A stretch of 64,000 nucleotides of DNA. Origin: Quillaja saponaria (taxonomy: Eukaryota > Streptophyta > Magnoliopsida > Fabales > Quillajaceae). The notes beneath the pieces are model-generated. The model saw only the letters and a program-made list of their open reading frames with translations, did not search any database and was not told the origin of the DNA. Position 1 is the first letter of the stretch, and every line of letters begins with the position of its first letter. The stretch lies in the NCBI GenBank assembly GCA_029379385.1, contig CM055618.1, forward strand, positions 12,658,134 through 12,722,133. The letters run 5' to 3'. Positions 12,606 to 25,372 of the stretch are shown in pieces. Position numbers and translations under genes: made by a program.

Positions 12606-13340
12606 CTTCTTATAGCCTTATACATTATAAATATTGAATGTAGATGATTTCTGTTTTGTTTGTGTGCTTGCCTGCTTGGTTGTATGTAAGGCAATAATCA
12701 TATACTTTTCATGTATCTCCATTTATTACTAAGTTTAATATGATATTTATGTTAATAAAATTGTTTCAATGGCAAGCTACTATTCGAGTATTTTCTTTTC
12801 TTCTTTTTGTATAGAGTTTGGAGATAAAATAAAATAAAATAATATTAATTATAACATAGGGCAAGAATGTTGGTTAATCTGACAGAAGAACCAGATTTTG
12901 TATTAAACGAGAAAATGTATACACCATCAAAAATTAATAGTATGTTATTAATATTAATTATTATTTATAATTTTAATCAAATAGTTAATTAGTAATCATG
13001 TTTATTATGTATAGAGCTATGTAGGACTTGGATCCGTCAGGTTCGGGGATCCATCCAGTCTCTGTGGACCCGCCACAGGAGTTGGAGAGAGAAAAAAAAT
13101 CCGTGAGATTCTATTTCCACAAATGTTCACAAACCCATATTTCCTACTTCCTCCTCCTCCTTTCTTCAATTTCCTGTCCACACCAACCAGTTTTGCAGTC
13201 TTTCACGCCGAGAACTTCTTCCATTTTTTCTTGTGTCGCAGTTCGCAACTGTATTTATTATACACAGAAACACGCAACAAACAAAAATCATTGATTTGCA
13301 AATCACATTCGTTTTACTGAGTTAGGGAATAGAAAAGTCA
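12606..13340. other. Intergenic region between SNARE and DUF3110-like genes
   Basis: The left part holds the SNARE 3' UTR. The right part, about 13030-13340, is the promoter and 5' leader of the next gene, with a pyrimidine-rich stretch (ctcctcctcc-like) around 13147. No other gene or repeat is visible. Confidence 0.5.
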
Positions 13341-15992
13341 ATGGATTCCCTCTCCTCAGTTTCTACCTCCTTAGTTTTACCTCCTAGTAACCCAATTCAT
13401 CCGCATCGTCGACGAATCTTTCTCTCTTCTCGCACAACACATGGTCGTCTTCCTCGGCTCACTTCTTTGTTTGGAGTAACAGTATTTCCGAGGACTCGTA
13501 GAAGGAGTTTGATAGATGTATGCTGCAACTTGGGCGGTCGAGGAGCTGCTGAAGAAGAAGAAGAAGAAGAAGAAGAAGAAGAAGAAGAAGAAGGTGATGA
13601 TGGAACTGAGAACGTGGAACGGGCGCTTCACTTAGATGGGGCTATTCCTGGGACTTCTGATGAGTTCGTGAAACGGGTTTCATCACGTGCTTATGATATG
13701 CGAAGACATCTCCAACAGACATTTGATAGCGGCAGCTATGACGGTATGGTCTAACTTTACTTCTTCTAAATACTAATTAATTATGGGTTTTAGTTATTGA
13801 CGTTGTTGTTGGAAAATTTGATAGTTTCTTGCCCCTTAATTATGTGGGTTGCAGGAATTGGTTGTGTTCATTGGATACTAAGGTTTTGATGGTGCCAGTT
13901 ATATGTTCAATCATGTTTGTGCGAACCCTTTTGTGAGTTTATTAGTGCCATGTCTTTAGTACGATAAAGAAAGTGTCTTTCTTACAGAGACATCTCTTCC
14001 TCGTTGACATGCTGATTGCAAATATATAATCCTTTTTTCTTTCTTTTTTGCTCCTTAGTAATTTACTAGTAATTATGAGACAACTATGTCATGCCTGTGA
14101 AATATGTTTTGGTTAAGTTGTGTCAGGAATTAGGATTGCCTAGAATATTCTGAAAACTGCACTTTGATGAATTTGATCAATTGTATCTTACCCTCTGCTT
14201 TGCTATTGAACAAGTTGTTGGTCAAACGGAGTTGCTTTCTCTTTCATGATTATTTTAAAAAGAGCAAATGTCTTTGAAAGTCATGGCCTCAACTACACTA
14301 GATTGATATGATCAAATTTCTATTTTAAATTAGTGTTTGATATTTTGTACTTCCTCTCATCATTGCTATCCAAATAAATTTGGATTATACCACGTGTTGA
14401 TATCAGTTCAATTCAATCATATCATTGCATCCATTTGTTTTAGTGTGGAAACATTAACTGACTTTCTTTGCTTAGCTGGATTGGTATCCTATCTCATTTT
14501 TTAGGCATTTCCATCCATTATATTTGTATATTTTATTATTTAGTTTATGTTTACAATTGTACTTGTATGATATAGGCAGCTTAACAGTAGAAATAGTAAC
14601 TGGATTATGATACAAATAAGTATACTTGTCTCGGGTTGTCTCTTAAACACACTCTGTTTATCATTCTCCCTCTTTTTCTTGACATATTTACCTTGTAGAA
14701 TATACGTGTCATTCTTTATTCATTTTTTCAAGTGTTTACATACTGTTATGTCTAGGTGGTTTTCATCATATAGTTAAAATGTGTTATTGCTGTAAAAGGA
14801 TTTATGAACTTTTGTCCCTTTTTTGTTCATCAGTATTGGACTCCAACCCATGGAGAGAAACTTCAAAGCCTGTGTATGTACTAACCCAAAGGGAAAATCA
14901 GTTGTGCACAATGAAAACTAGGAGAAATCGAAGGTCTGATTTATAATGTGCTCTTGTCTCCTGGATAAATTTTACTTTTCCAGGTTTGATTTTATATATT
15001 TGTCTAACAGTGAAGTTGAAAGAGAGCTTGGCTTACTGTTTTCTAAAGGAGGAGGTTGGAGGTCTGGAATTGGAAATCAGTCTAAACAACCAAGGGGCAG
15101 GACAAAGTTTCAGATGCTTGTGGAGGATATTAGAGATGGAGTGCTTGTATGTATATATACACATGAATTTGCTATGTTTCTTAATTTTTTAAATATTCTA
15201 TTTTGCACTGAAACCAATATTTGTAAAGAGAACTTTATGGTTAGACACCCATTATTATGTGCTTCCTTTTTCTTTAATGTATTTATAATTAACTTTTGTT
15301 AATTGTGGCCTCTTCTTGATTTAATTTCCGTACTACACTTCCCTTTTTCTTTAAAAGCAATGTATCTTATGGTCTTTAATTGCTGGTAAGTAATATCTAA
15401 CTATCATATTGACTGATGTGCTTTCCTCACTTTATGGCCTCTTCTTGATGTATTTCCCTGGCCCTTTCATTAATGCATGGTATCACATCAAGCAAGGTGC
15501 TTTCTCTATGTCTTGGGCTCTATTTGATTGTTTTTCCTAATTACCCTTCATGAACATCCGGGTGACTATGCACTTCTTTCTATCTCCATGGACTCCAGTA
15601 ATTGAATTCTTTGTGTAATAAGAAATTCTGCTAAACCAGTTTGATTGGTTAAAATACTTAAATGGTATTGCAGGTATTTGAAGATGAAACTGAAGCATCA
15701 AGGTACTGTGACTTAATGCAAGGAGGAGGTCAAGGCTGTGAAGGTGTTGCAGAAATAGAAGCCTCATCAGTAAGAAACAGAGCAGTTCTTGAAGTTGAAA
15801 GCTACTTGTTGATTGATAGTTATTGTAATATAGAGTTCTCCATGCATTCTGCAGGTGTTTGATCTGTGCCAAAAGATGAGAGCTCTTGCAGTTCTGTTCC
15901 GCAGAGGGAGGACACCTCCTTTGCCTCAAAGTCTTGAGCTCAACCTGAAAGCTCGAAAACGGTCCCTTGAAGACCAAGATGATTTGATATGA
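13341..15992 (+). CDS. DUF3110-like protein, probably chloroplast-targeted
   Basis: Five exons (13341-13743, 14834-14933, 15011-15146, 15674-15769, 15855-15992) join in frame to 290 residues. The first about 65 residues are rich in Ser, Arg and Pro with few acids (MDSLSSVSTSLVLPPSNP start), as in a chloroplast transit peptide. Then comes a run of about 14 glutamates encoded by a GAA repeat. The C-terminal half resembles DUF3110, a domain shared by cyanobacteria and plastids. Visible pieces are KPVYVLTQRENQ, then TKFQMLVEDIRDGVLVFEDE and TEASRYCDLMQ, with EIEASSVFDLCQKM near the end and a basic tail. No enzymatic activity is known to me. Family call is by motif recognition and targeting is inferred. 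Confidence 0.78.
13547..13592 (+). repeat. Coding GAA microsatellite (poly-glutamate)
   Basis: An uninterrupted GAA repeat encodes about 14 consecutive Glu residues between the presumed transit peptide and the mature domain of the DUF3110-like protein. Length changes in steps of three would stay in frame. Confidence 0.9.
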
Positions 15993-16204
15993 AAGCATGA
16001 TTGTTGGAAGGAAGTAACTATATATAAATATTACATGCTAGAAAAAACCTAAGGATAAGATTCAACATCCTGTAATATAGTTTTCCATTTTCTTGGATCT
16101 GTAACAACTAATTCATTCTTCAGTACCTTATATGTTATACAATTCAATGGCAATAATTTGTTCTACAATATCCTATCCATCCTCATGATAACTATGCTCG
16201 ACTT

Positions 16205-16308
16205 AGAAGTTGAGGCAACCTCAGAAGTATTTCAAATTGGTTTAGGGTGTTGCTATGTGCAAATTTGCAAAATTGCAGAAGTTGAGGCAACCTCAGAAGT
16301 ATTTCAAA
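16205..16308. repeat. Short direct repeat in the DUF3110-like 3' flank
   Basis: A 32-bp sequence (agaagttgaggcaacctcag and onward) occurs at 16205-16236 and again at 16277-16308, with a 72-bp period. The core gagg-caa-cctc is self-complementary. It lies between the polyadenylation region of one gene and the promoter of VIK. No function is evident. Confidence 0.8.
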
Positions 16309-16671
16309 ATTGCTATGAACGAAAGATTATTTTAAATTATTTTCTTTTTTACTTTTTAATGGATCTAAAAGTGAGAACAAACACGTCAAAGTTTAGTCCT
16401 TTCACCTTTTTTTCAATAGATTCTATACATGGCTGCACTGTATGTATGGTATGCAGAATATTTCCCTGGATATAACAAAAAGAGAATAAAAAGAAAAAGG
16501 AGGGAAAGGAAAAGAAAATAAGCACAAAAAAATAACGGGAATCTAATTCTGTTGAAAAAGTAAAAGCGGAATAACGGATACAAGACCTAACTTTACATTC
16601 ACAAACAGGCCACAGCTATTGCGGGACCCACATTCAACCAAGTACCAACCAACTTAACACACACACAAAAA

Positions 16672-16760
16672 TAGAAGGAAAAAATCTTGAAAACATAGAA
16701 ATCAGCCGACAAGCCCTAGAAGGAAAAAGTCTTCAAAACATAGAAATCAGCCGACAAGCC
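16672..16760. repeat. 45-bp tandem duplication in the VIK 5' leader
   Basis: Two adjacent copies of about 45 bp (16672-16716, 16717-16760) share the block catagaaatcagccgacaag with a few differences upstream. They end about 40 bp before the VIK start codon, so they probably fall in the 5' UTR or core promoter. Confidence 0.85.
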
Positions 16761-16799
16761 TTAATATAGTATCGATTGGATCTGATCATTAATCTGGTA

Positions 16800-19700
16800 A
16801 TGAGTTCGGACTCGTCCATCGGTGATGATTCTTCGGGATCGGCCAGCGGGAAGGGATGCCCTACTGCGGTGAAGAAGGATAAGCAGAAGGAAAAAGCGAG
16901 AGTTAGTCGGACTTCGTTGATACTGTGGCATGCGCACCAAAACGATGCCGCTGCTGTTCGCAAGCTTCTGGAGGAGGATCCGTCACTGGTACAAGCTAGA
17001 GATTATGATAATCGTACTCCACTTCATGTTGCTTCACTCCATGGCTGGATCGAAGTTGCTAAGTGTTTAATTGAATTTGGTGCCGATGTCAACGCTCAGG
17101 ATCGCTGGAAAAACACTGTATTTCTCTTTCTTACATTTCTAACAATTACTGCTCACAATTTCTTTCTCTTTCTTACTCCTTTCTAGTTAATTAAACAAAC
17201 AAGAAGATGTTTGTTTTTGGTGTGGTAATTGAGTTTTTTTTTTTTTACTTATATGAATGTCTAAGAACTTGGTGTTTCTCATGGCAGCCTCTAGCTGATG
17301 CAGAAGGAGCTAAGAAGCATGGCATAATTGAGCTTTTAAAATCAAACGGTGGCTTGTCTTATGTAAGTTTGGCTTCCCCCCCTTCTGTCCCTCCACCAAT
17401 GAAGGAGGAACAAGAAATTGCTATTGGTTCTAGTGAACTTCTCAGTAGATTTTTTTCAAGCAGCTGTCTTTAGCTTATGCGGGTTTACTAGCATTTTTCT
17501 TTCATAAATGTACCTTCAAGTGGGCTCCTCAATAGGGTGTTTTTAAGTAAAACTTTGAAGTGGCTCGCTGCCATGGCTGCTGCACTAGTTCCTTTTTAGT
17601 TCACTCTGTTTTTTTAGTACTTGTGTATTATTATTATTGATATTGATGGGTCTCTGCATCTGAGTTTCGATTATACAGGGCCAAAATGGAAGTCATTTTG
17701 AACCAAAGCCTGTTCCACCCCCTCTGCCCAACAAATGTGATTGGGAAATTGAACCATCTGAGCTGGATTTCTCAAATTCGGCTATTATTGGAAAGGTGTG
17801 ATTTATGTTTGATATGTTCTTTCATCATCCAAACTGTTCAAAGAACTTTGATTATGGTTTTATCAACTGTCTAATGTATAATTCTTGTCTGTCACCATGC
17901 TTGTTATATGTTGTTATGACTTATGAGTAGGAAAACATTCCCATTATGCTCGTGCGTTTATATAGGTGTAGATTCATTGAAGATGTATGTTTTTTACAGG
18001 GTTCTTTTGGGGAGATTTTGAAAGCCTATTGGCGCGGAACACCAGTTGCCATAAAACGCATTCTTCCATCTCTTTCGGATGATAGATTGGTGATGTAAGA
18101 TTTATTCTTCTTTATTTTAGTTCTATTACTTTCCTGAACATTTAACTGCAACCAGATTCTTCATTTCATCCATTGTAGGGTGCTTGTTTATGAATAGCAT
18201 GCCATTAAATAGATTTCAGCCCTTTATTGATTGTAGGTTATGAACTGTTTTTGGTTGCAAGTGGGTTCAGATGGCTGTAGAGAATGACATCTATATTTAG
18301 TTGACCTAGAAGAGCTCTTTAGAACAATTCATTTAGCTTTCATTACAAAGAGAGATGAGTGTACTGAAACTAATGAATGAGTTAGTTAATCTATCAAGTT
18401 TTACTCTGGGGGCTAGGGAACCATTTCAAGAAGTAAGAGATCTGCTACAATGTTACTGTAGTCTGATGATTACCTCTGCAAGAAACGGGGTGCAGTTAGG
18501 ATTATAGCTTCTAGATCTGTTGGGTCTGCGAATTTGTTAGTAACCATCAGTAAGAAAGATTTGCAACTATAATTCAGTTGCCCACCAACCCAGATTTTAT
18601 GCTTAGTCAGATAAGTAAGTGACTCACCCTCATCTTTGTTTTCAACAGTCAGGACTTCAGGCATGAGGTTAAATTGCTTGTGAAGCTTCGCCACCCTAAC
18701 ATTGTGCAATTTCTTGGAGCCGTTACTGACAAGAAGCCCCTCATGTTAATTACTGAGTATTTACGAGGAGTATGTAAATGCATATTTTCCTTTTCCAATT
18801 TTTCGTCTACACTAGTTACGAATCTGCAAAGCTTTTACTTGAAAATCTATTTAACTGATTGCCATTTTATGTGCTTTATAGGGTGATCTTCATCAATACC
18901 TCAAGGAAAAAGGGTCACTTAGCCCTTCAACGGCAATCAATTTTGCACTGGATATTGCCAGGTAGTTAAAGTTTCTTGTATTCTCTCCTTTATTTTTCTT
19001 CCCTACTTCTGCCCCTTGGTTCTGCATCAAAACATGTAAATCTAATTATTATGCTAATCCAAGTTATGTTAATATTGTTTCTAGAGGAATGGCCTATCTT
19101 CACAATGAACCAAATGTTATTATTCATCGAGACCTAAAGCCAAGGTAAGTTTATTCTGTGTCAAATTTGTGTACAAATATGCTCTTTGTTTTTCTGCTAA
19201 CTGCATGTTATATGTTATATCCATAATGTGAGAGGACTTCTGATAATTTGGAATAAGCTTTTCTGCTTCTCCAATAAACAAAACTCTTTCTTTTCTGGCA
19301 TCTGGCATCAACAACATGTAGCTGGCAGTTGTGGGGTTTTCTCGTTTTACATGACCAAATTTATTTCTGAATTTCAGGAATGTTCTTTTAGTCAATTCTA
19401 GTGCAGACCATTTAAAAGTTGGAGATTTTGGACTCAGTAAGCTTATCAAGGTTCAGAATTCTCATGATGTGTACAAAATGACCGGTGAAACTGGAAGCTG
19501 TAAGTGTTTGTCAGGAAGTTCTTTTGAATGAGACGAAATTTTGTTATATTGAACTTATTTTCCCTTGCCTTCTGAATAAAAAAATAGACCGGTATATGGC
19601 TCCAGAAGTTTTCAAACACCGAAGATATGATAAGAAGGTTGATGTTTTCTCTTTTGCAATGATTCTGTACGAGGTAATTTTGGTTTTATTTAAGAGATAA

Positions 19701-20199
19701 ATTTGAGATGATGTAATTTGCAGCTAGTTATTGTTAATGAAATATTCAAATGGTGCAGATGATTGAAGGGGACCCACCACTTTCAGGTTACGAACCTTAT
19801 GAAGCAGCAAAATATGTAGCAGATGGACACAGGCCTACGTTTCGCTCAAAGGGATTCATCCCTGACCTGCGAGAGTAAGTCTTCTCTGTAATTTTACTGT
19901 CATCTAGTTTTCTTTTGTGTTTCCTGGCATGCCTAACCTGTAAGTATTAAATTGAAAATGCTTATTAAAAATGAAACAAATCTCTGCTAAGATTAAACAT
20001 ATCTTTCAACTACTAGGTAGTGTTAGAGTTGAACAAATGTTCTGAAATTCCTTTCATCTTTTATGTTTTTAGCTTAACAGAGCAATGTTGGGCTGCGGAT
20101 ATGAACAAAAGACCGTCCTTCTTGGAAATTCTCAAACGACTAGATAAGATCAAGGAAAATTTACCTACTGATCATCACTGGAACATATTCAATTCATAA
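16800..20199 (+). CDS. VIK: VH1-interacting kinase: ankyrin repeats plus Raf-like kinase
   Basis: VIK is a Raf-like MAPKKK-family protein kinase with N-terminal ankyrin repeats, reported in Arabidopsis to bind the receptor kinase VH1/BRL2 in provascular signalling and to act on a tonoplast sugar transporter. Eleven exons (16800-17117, 17288-17362, 17679-17795, 18000-18094, 18649-18769, 18882-18961, 19085-19144, 19378-19499, 19588-19673, 19759-19874, 20073-20199) give 438 residues, the Arabidopsis length as I recall it. Ankyrin repeats span about 45-130 (TPLHVASLHGWIEVAK). The kinase domain has the glycine loop GKGSFGE at 169-175, Lys189 in VAIK, HRDLKPRN with Asp285, DFG at 305-307 and APE at 334-336. 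All catalytic residues are present, so an active kinase is expected. Confidence 0.96.
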
Positions 20200-21079
20200 A
20201 TGTGCAAGAGCTTTGAGGTGGTCAGAAAGATATATGAAACATCTGCAATTGCTATTCCCATCAATTGCCTCCAATACTCCTGTTGTTGGGGTTGTGAGTA
20301 AGTTCGGTTTGTTGCTAGAAAGACCAGACAGCATGAAGGACTTGTTTTCTACTAGTCTGTTTGGATTCTAATGAGCAGAAAAGGTGATCTTAACTGCTTT
20401 ATCTCCTGTTCTATATTTCCATCATCTTTTCTCTTAAATGTCAAAGCCTCTTAGGGAGTTCATCCAGATCAACATACATTTCATTTTATTTCAATTGTGA
20501 TGTTTTTTGGGGCCCAAAGTAACTACGAGGAATTAGACTACATCCTGTGCTATTCACTCTTTGATGCGTCTCCTTTAACAAAGTGTTGAAATATTTGTCT
20601 CAATTCCTACTGTCTATGTTGTAAAGGATGAATTTTCTCATGTTGCAAAAGTTTGTTATATTATCTGGATGTTTTGTTCATTATATACTGCTGACGTTCT
20701 AATCATTTTATAGTTGGTCGTTGCAGCTCCTTCCTGGGGGCCAAGGAGTCAAGGAAAGCATTATTTCTTTTCCCAATTTAGGAGGTTAAGCTGATAGAAA
20801 AAAGTGAAATAAATCTTCAACAGCACTTTGTTGTATTTGGAAGTGCTTCAACTATATGACTTGAAAAACATGCATAAGTTTCAGAAATATCAACCATCTA
20901 ATCATGATTTTAAACAAATTATACCTCTAATCTGCTTATCAAGCAACTAGGAAATGTATTTGAATTATTTTAAAGCATCCCTAAGTAAGGCGATTTGATC
21001 TCTATATCCTGTCAATGTACTCTGCCGACATAGTTTTACAAGAGTGCGTGAAATTGTAAGACCTGACTAATTTTTTATT
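20200..21079. other. Convergent 3' intergenic region (VIK / p24-delta)
   Basis: VIK ends from the left and the p24 gene ends from the right, so this stretch holds both 3' UTRs and terminators. AATAAA-like signals occur, but I cannot fix cleavage sites. No further gene is visible. Confidence 0.5.
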
Positions 21080-23024
21080 TTATATGAGCTTCTTCTTCTG
21101 AAAAAATGTCTTCAAGTGCCATAGTTGCAACCCTGCTACTGATAAGCTGACAAAAAGTGAAAGCAAACCCAACCAGAACATTTTGGAGTCGGTTGCTTTG
21201 TTGAGATCTTGCATTTCTTCTTCTCTGAAATAACAAAATAAACCAGAAATTATTTTTGAAACATATTGCTAGTGAAAGAAATTCTCATCTAATGAATTAA
21301 TTTTGAAAAGATTACCTGTCCCGGAGATAATACATCTCATCATGAATGGAAGTGAAAGAAATTCTCATCTAATGAACTAATTTTTGAAAAGATTACCTGT
21401 CCCGGAGATAATACATCTCATCATGAATGGAAGTAACAGTTTCATACAACTTCTTAAGCTCTACCTCCATTACCTGGTACATAAATAAAATGTAAAAGAG
21501 AGTGTCTTAACTAAATCACTTTGTCCAACTAATCCTCAACAGACTCTGTGACTCCAGAAACTTAAAAAAGGAAAAAAAAAAAAAAAAGAAGCAGAATGTA
21601 ATGCAGTATTTAAAAAAAAAAGTTGCTTAAAAAGAAAATGGAAGATAGATTAAATCACATTTAAAGTATAACTCAAGAAAAGATGCACATGCAAGCACAG
21701 AGGAAAATAAGAAAATCCCATCTGTTCACACAAAATATGCAGTGGCCCTGTCAGCAGAAGACATCATCTGCATGTATCACCCAGTGAATATTATCATACA
21801 AACTAGACCTAATAAGCTCATTCTTCAAAAGAGAAACAGGAAAGTGCAGTCATATAGATACTTGATCAGTAGATTGAGCAATTAAATTGTAATTAACTCC
21901 AGTCCTTTACTCTAGATACATTATACAATTTTTATATGAAAAAAACCACATACAGGAGCATCCACCTGTCATATTTTGTACTATGCTTGGTGTGCAAGGC
22001 AAGACTCGGTGATGATAGTATTAGTTAGCTTTGATTTGTTTAGGTGTAATCAGATAGAAATAGTGTAGAGTATTGCCTTGTAAGAAAGAAAGGACACCAC
22101 TTTTCCCAGAGTAAGACATCAAATCATCATTTTCACAACTTTCTTGGATTCTATAAGATAGAATCATGGAACCCAAAATACCCCGGAAGTTTACAACAGA
22201 CAAACTCCGAACTAAGATTTTCCTTATTATGAGAAAGTGTCCAAAGCCAGTAATTTCTTATGGTGTAAATCACTGTAAAATACAATGTACAACGCCCAAC
22301 CTGCCCCAAAAGACACGTACAGACAAAATATTTAATAAAGCTTCAAGTGTACACAGCTCAATTTCAGAAACCAAATCCAAATGTAACAATCCAAGCCAAT
22401 TCCAGAGGGAACTAATATGTACTAAATTGAAACAACTACTTCAATATGGAAAATTTTGGGAGAATTTGAATGAGTTTGTAACTTACATCGACTTGGCCTT
22501 TTTTAGCAACATTAGACCAATCCTTGGCTGCAACACCCGTTCTCCAGTCGAAATCAATTGTCAAAGTTGTCTGGGGCTTGTGATCAGCTGCCCAGAAGCA
22601 AGCCATGTAATCTCCAGCTTCAACCGCCACAAATGAGAATTGCCCTGACTCAACTCGGTCTGAATAATGATAACTATTGCCATAAGACGAAGTCACCTAC
22701 AATTACCCATTAACCAATTCAACAAAACGAAATCAAAAAGCAACTTTTGAATGTAATTTCAACCAAAAAAATTGAATTTTTTTTATTTTTTTATTTTTCA
22801 TCGTGTACCCGAACAGTGAGTTTGTGAGAATCGGGCATGGGTTGACCCTCATTAGGATTGACGACGCTGTACTTGCCCACTGTCATGGAATTGCTCTTTA
22901 TATCTTCGGCGATACATTTGGTGTGACCCGATTGCAATTCGAATCTGACTGATTCAATTGTTGACGATTGAAAACCCAGAACAAGAAGAAGAAGGAGAAG
23001 AGGTTGCAGGTTTAATCGAATCAT
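21080..23024 (-). CDS. p24-delta family cargo receptor (emp24/GOLD domain)
   Basis: p24 proteins cycle between ER and Golgi in COPI/COPII vesicles and select cargo such as GPI-anchored proteins. Four minus-strand exons (22809-23024, 22487-22696, 21397-21473, 21080-21224) join in frame to 215 residues, the family size. The start at 23022-23024 gives a signal peptide (MIRLNLQPLLLLLLVLGFQS, about 1-25). The GOLD domain follows with the two conserved cysteines in HTKCIAEDIKSNSMTVGKY and DYMACFW, plus FDWRTGVAAKDWSNVAKK. A coiled coil (about 143-180) and one membrane helix (184-205) precede a short tail, TFFQKKKLI. That tail carries the diaromatic and dilysine signals for COPII and COPI coats, typical of the delta subfamily. 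The exact paralogue is not assigned. Confidence 0.95.
21271..21431. repeat. 80-bp tandem duplication copying part of p24 exon 3
   Basis: Two head-to-tail copies (21271-21350 and 21351-21431) are nearly identical, differing by one substitution and one extra T. The right copy contains the 3' part of p24 exon 3 and its splice donor (21397/21396). The left copy places a second, intact-looking donor (21316/21315) and a truncated exon copy in the downstream intron. Read-through past the true donor meets a TAA codon at once, so only the upstream donor yields the full protein. Confidence 0.93.
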
Positions 23025-23340
23025 TAGTGGAACAAAGAAGAGAAAAGTGTTTAGTTTCAGAGTTCTCGAAGAAGAAGAAGAAGAAGAAAGAACCAAAAAG
23101 AGTAGTTTACAGGCACGACGAAGAAGAAGAGGCTTTGAATTGGAGAAGAAACAAGTCCAATAGTAGTAGTAGTAGTACAAACTATGTAGGAAAGGTTAAA
23201 TAATATCGCCACGTGGCTAACTCTCATTGGAAAGTACACGTAATTTGATGCAGTGGATTATACGAGACCCGTATTGACTAGGCTTGGCCCAACCCAATTA
23301 GATTAAAAACGGGCCTAAAATAGCCCAAGTGGGTAACATG
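23025..23340 (-). promoter_or_regulatory. p24-delta 5' leader and promoter
   Basis: Upstream of the p24 ATG the minus strand holds a CTT-rich leader (GAA-rich on the plus strand), then a TAG/CTA microsatellite near 23160. Site II-type motifs (GGCCCA at 23286-23291, AGCCCA at 23322-23327) lie further upstream. The layout fits a housekeeping-type plant promoter. No convincing TATA box was found. Confidence 0.45.
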
Positions 23341-24735
23341 ATGGAAAAAATAAAAGGGAAGCAAGAAGAGTTCTATGAACTAGCACATAAACAAAGAATA
23401 CTTCTTAAATCATTCAACTCTAAGAGCAAATTAAGACCAAAGGGATATCCAAAACCCTACATCTCGAATTTCTCTGCTTAAATGTCATACTATATTTGGA
23501 TTCTCCATTTATGATATCTGTTTAATGGTATGTTAACATAGTATATTGAAACATAAATACTTTTAACTAGTGATGTGTTATCATATCAGCTACAACATTA
23601 AGTCAAAAGTTTATAAATAATATAACAATTGTCTTGGTAGTGCCATATAAATGGTAGTGTTTCTGTGTTAGTGTCCATACTTTTTAATTAGTGACCAAGT
23701 CTCATTAGTAGAATTTTGTAGACAACACTCGATCTTAAGTTCTCTATCCTAAACTCCACATATCATAGCATTTTTTATGCAAAGTGTTACCTCTCCACAA
23801 AGATAAGTTCAATTGATCTAATAGTTAGTTAATTTCTTTAATGAAATCTCAATTGAGACTTGTTGATATGATACAATCATTTTAATCATTCTTTCTTTTT
23901 TTGGAAATTGGATAACCAAAAGTGGCACATTCGTTAATGTGTTTAACATAAAAGTGAGTAGATGCCACCAGCTAGCATGGACCATCTTCTAATTAAGAAA
24001 AAGTCTGCAAATGGAAATTCAGTAGTCTCAGCATTGTCATCAATGACATCAACCATGATGAAAATATGGGACCATGGCCCAAGAAGAAAAATAAATAGAG
24101 TTATCACAAACAATTGGATTGATTTGTGAGTCATGATTTGAATCTCTTAATTAAATTATGAGAGTAAAATTTTATTAAAATTTTATAATCATATTTAATT
24201 TTGATGTGAATGACATGTAATTAATAGTATTAAAAAAATAATTAATCGAGAGACACGTGAACTTAATAATAAACATCTGATTATTAAACTAAAAAATAAA
24301 TTATTCAAAAATTATTCAATTTATATTAAGTTTGCTATTTGATACGAAAATTATTCAATTCAAATTTGATTCGTTTCTTAAAAATATAGAATACAAATAT
24401 TATATAATACCGAATAACTTTAAATTTAAATTATATGAAAATTCAATAAATTAGTAGAAAATTTAATAATTCATATAATTATAATATTATATAAAAAACT
24501 ATATATAATAGTAAGAATTTAGAATTATGTAAGTGTTATTAAGGCCAAGTCTAAAAAAAAATTGAAATATCATATATCCATCCACCACTATTTTGGCTCA
24601 ACTAATCTCCATTCTCCTCCCCTTCCTGCCAATCGTTTTTCAAGTAAAGAACTTTAGTATTTGATTTAATTACAAACCTGATTACGCGATTGTTAAATTT
24701 TTTTTCATAGAGAAGTCCGCTAGGTGTTAGATATA

Positions 24736-25372
24736 GAATAAGGACAAATCATTTTTAATTATCTCATAAATTTATGAGTGTTTTTTTTTAATAGAATTTG
24801 AATATAAGAATATCTCTAATAAAAAAAATAATATATATATATATATTAAAAATATTAATACAAATTAAGATATGTACAACACAAAACTTACTTTATCATT
24901 TATTTGGTGTAGATTGATAAGATGTAAGATATGAATCAATTATTCTTATTAATTATTTGATGTGATATACCAATTCTAATATTATTTTGATAAAATTATA
25001 TTGATCAAAAGAATCATATAATTCATATAAATTTATATATGAATAAGGACTAATCATTTTTTAATTATCTCATAAATTTATGAGTTTTTTTTTTAATAGA
25101 ATTTGAATATAAGAATATCTCTAATAAAAAAAAACAATATATATATATATATTAAAAATATTAATACATATTAAGATATGTACAACACTAAACTTACTTT
25201 ATCATTTATTTGGTGTAGGTTGAGAAGATGTAAGATATGAATCAATTATTCTTATTAATTATTTAATGTAATATCATATTTTGTCAAATATAACAAATTC
25301 TAATATTATTTTGATAAAATTATATTGATCAAAAGAATCATATAATCATATAATTCATATAAATTTATATAT
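24736..25372. repeat. About 305-330 bp tandem duplication in spacer
   Basis: The block starting gaataaggac at 24736 is repeated head to tail from 25041. Both copies share the same order: an ataaatttatgag segment, an AT run, a ggtgtaga/gttga segment, and an end in aaatttatatat. The second copy is longer, through small insertions (for example near 25275). No coding capacity. Confidence 0.88.

Noticed and set aside
13377..13631. Minus-strand ORF with a long phenylalanine run
   Set aside because: It is the antisense reading of the GAA repeat in the DUF3110-like gene.
22166..22636. 156-residue plus-strand ORF
   Set aside because: It overlaps exon 2 and an intron of the p24 gene on the other strand and shows no domain; the minus-strand gene explains the region.
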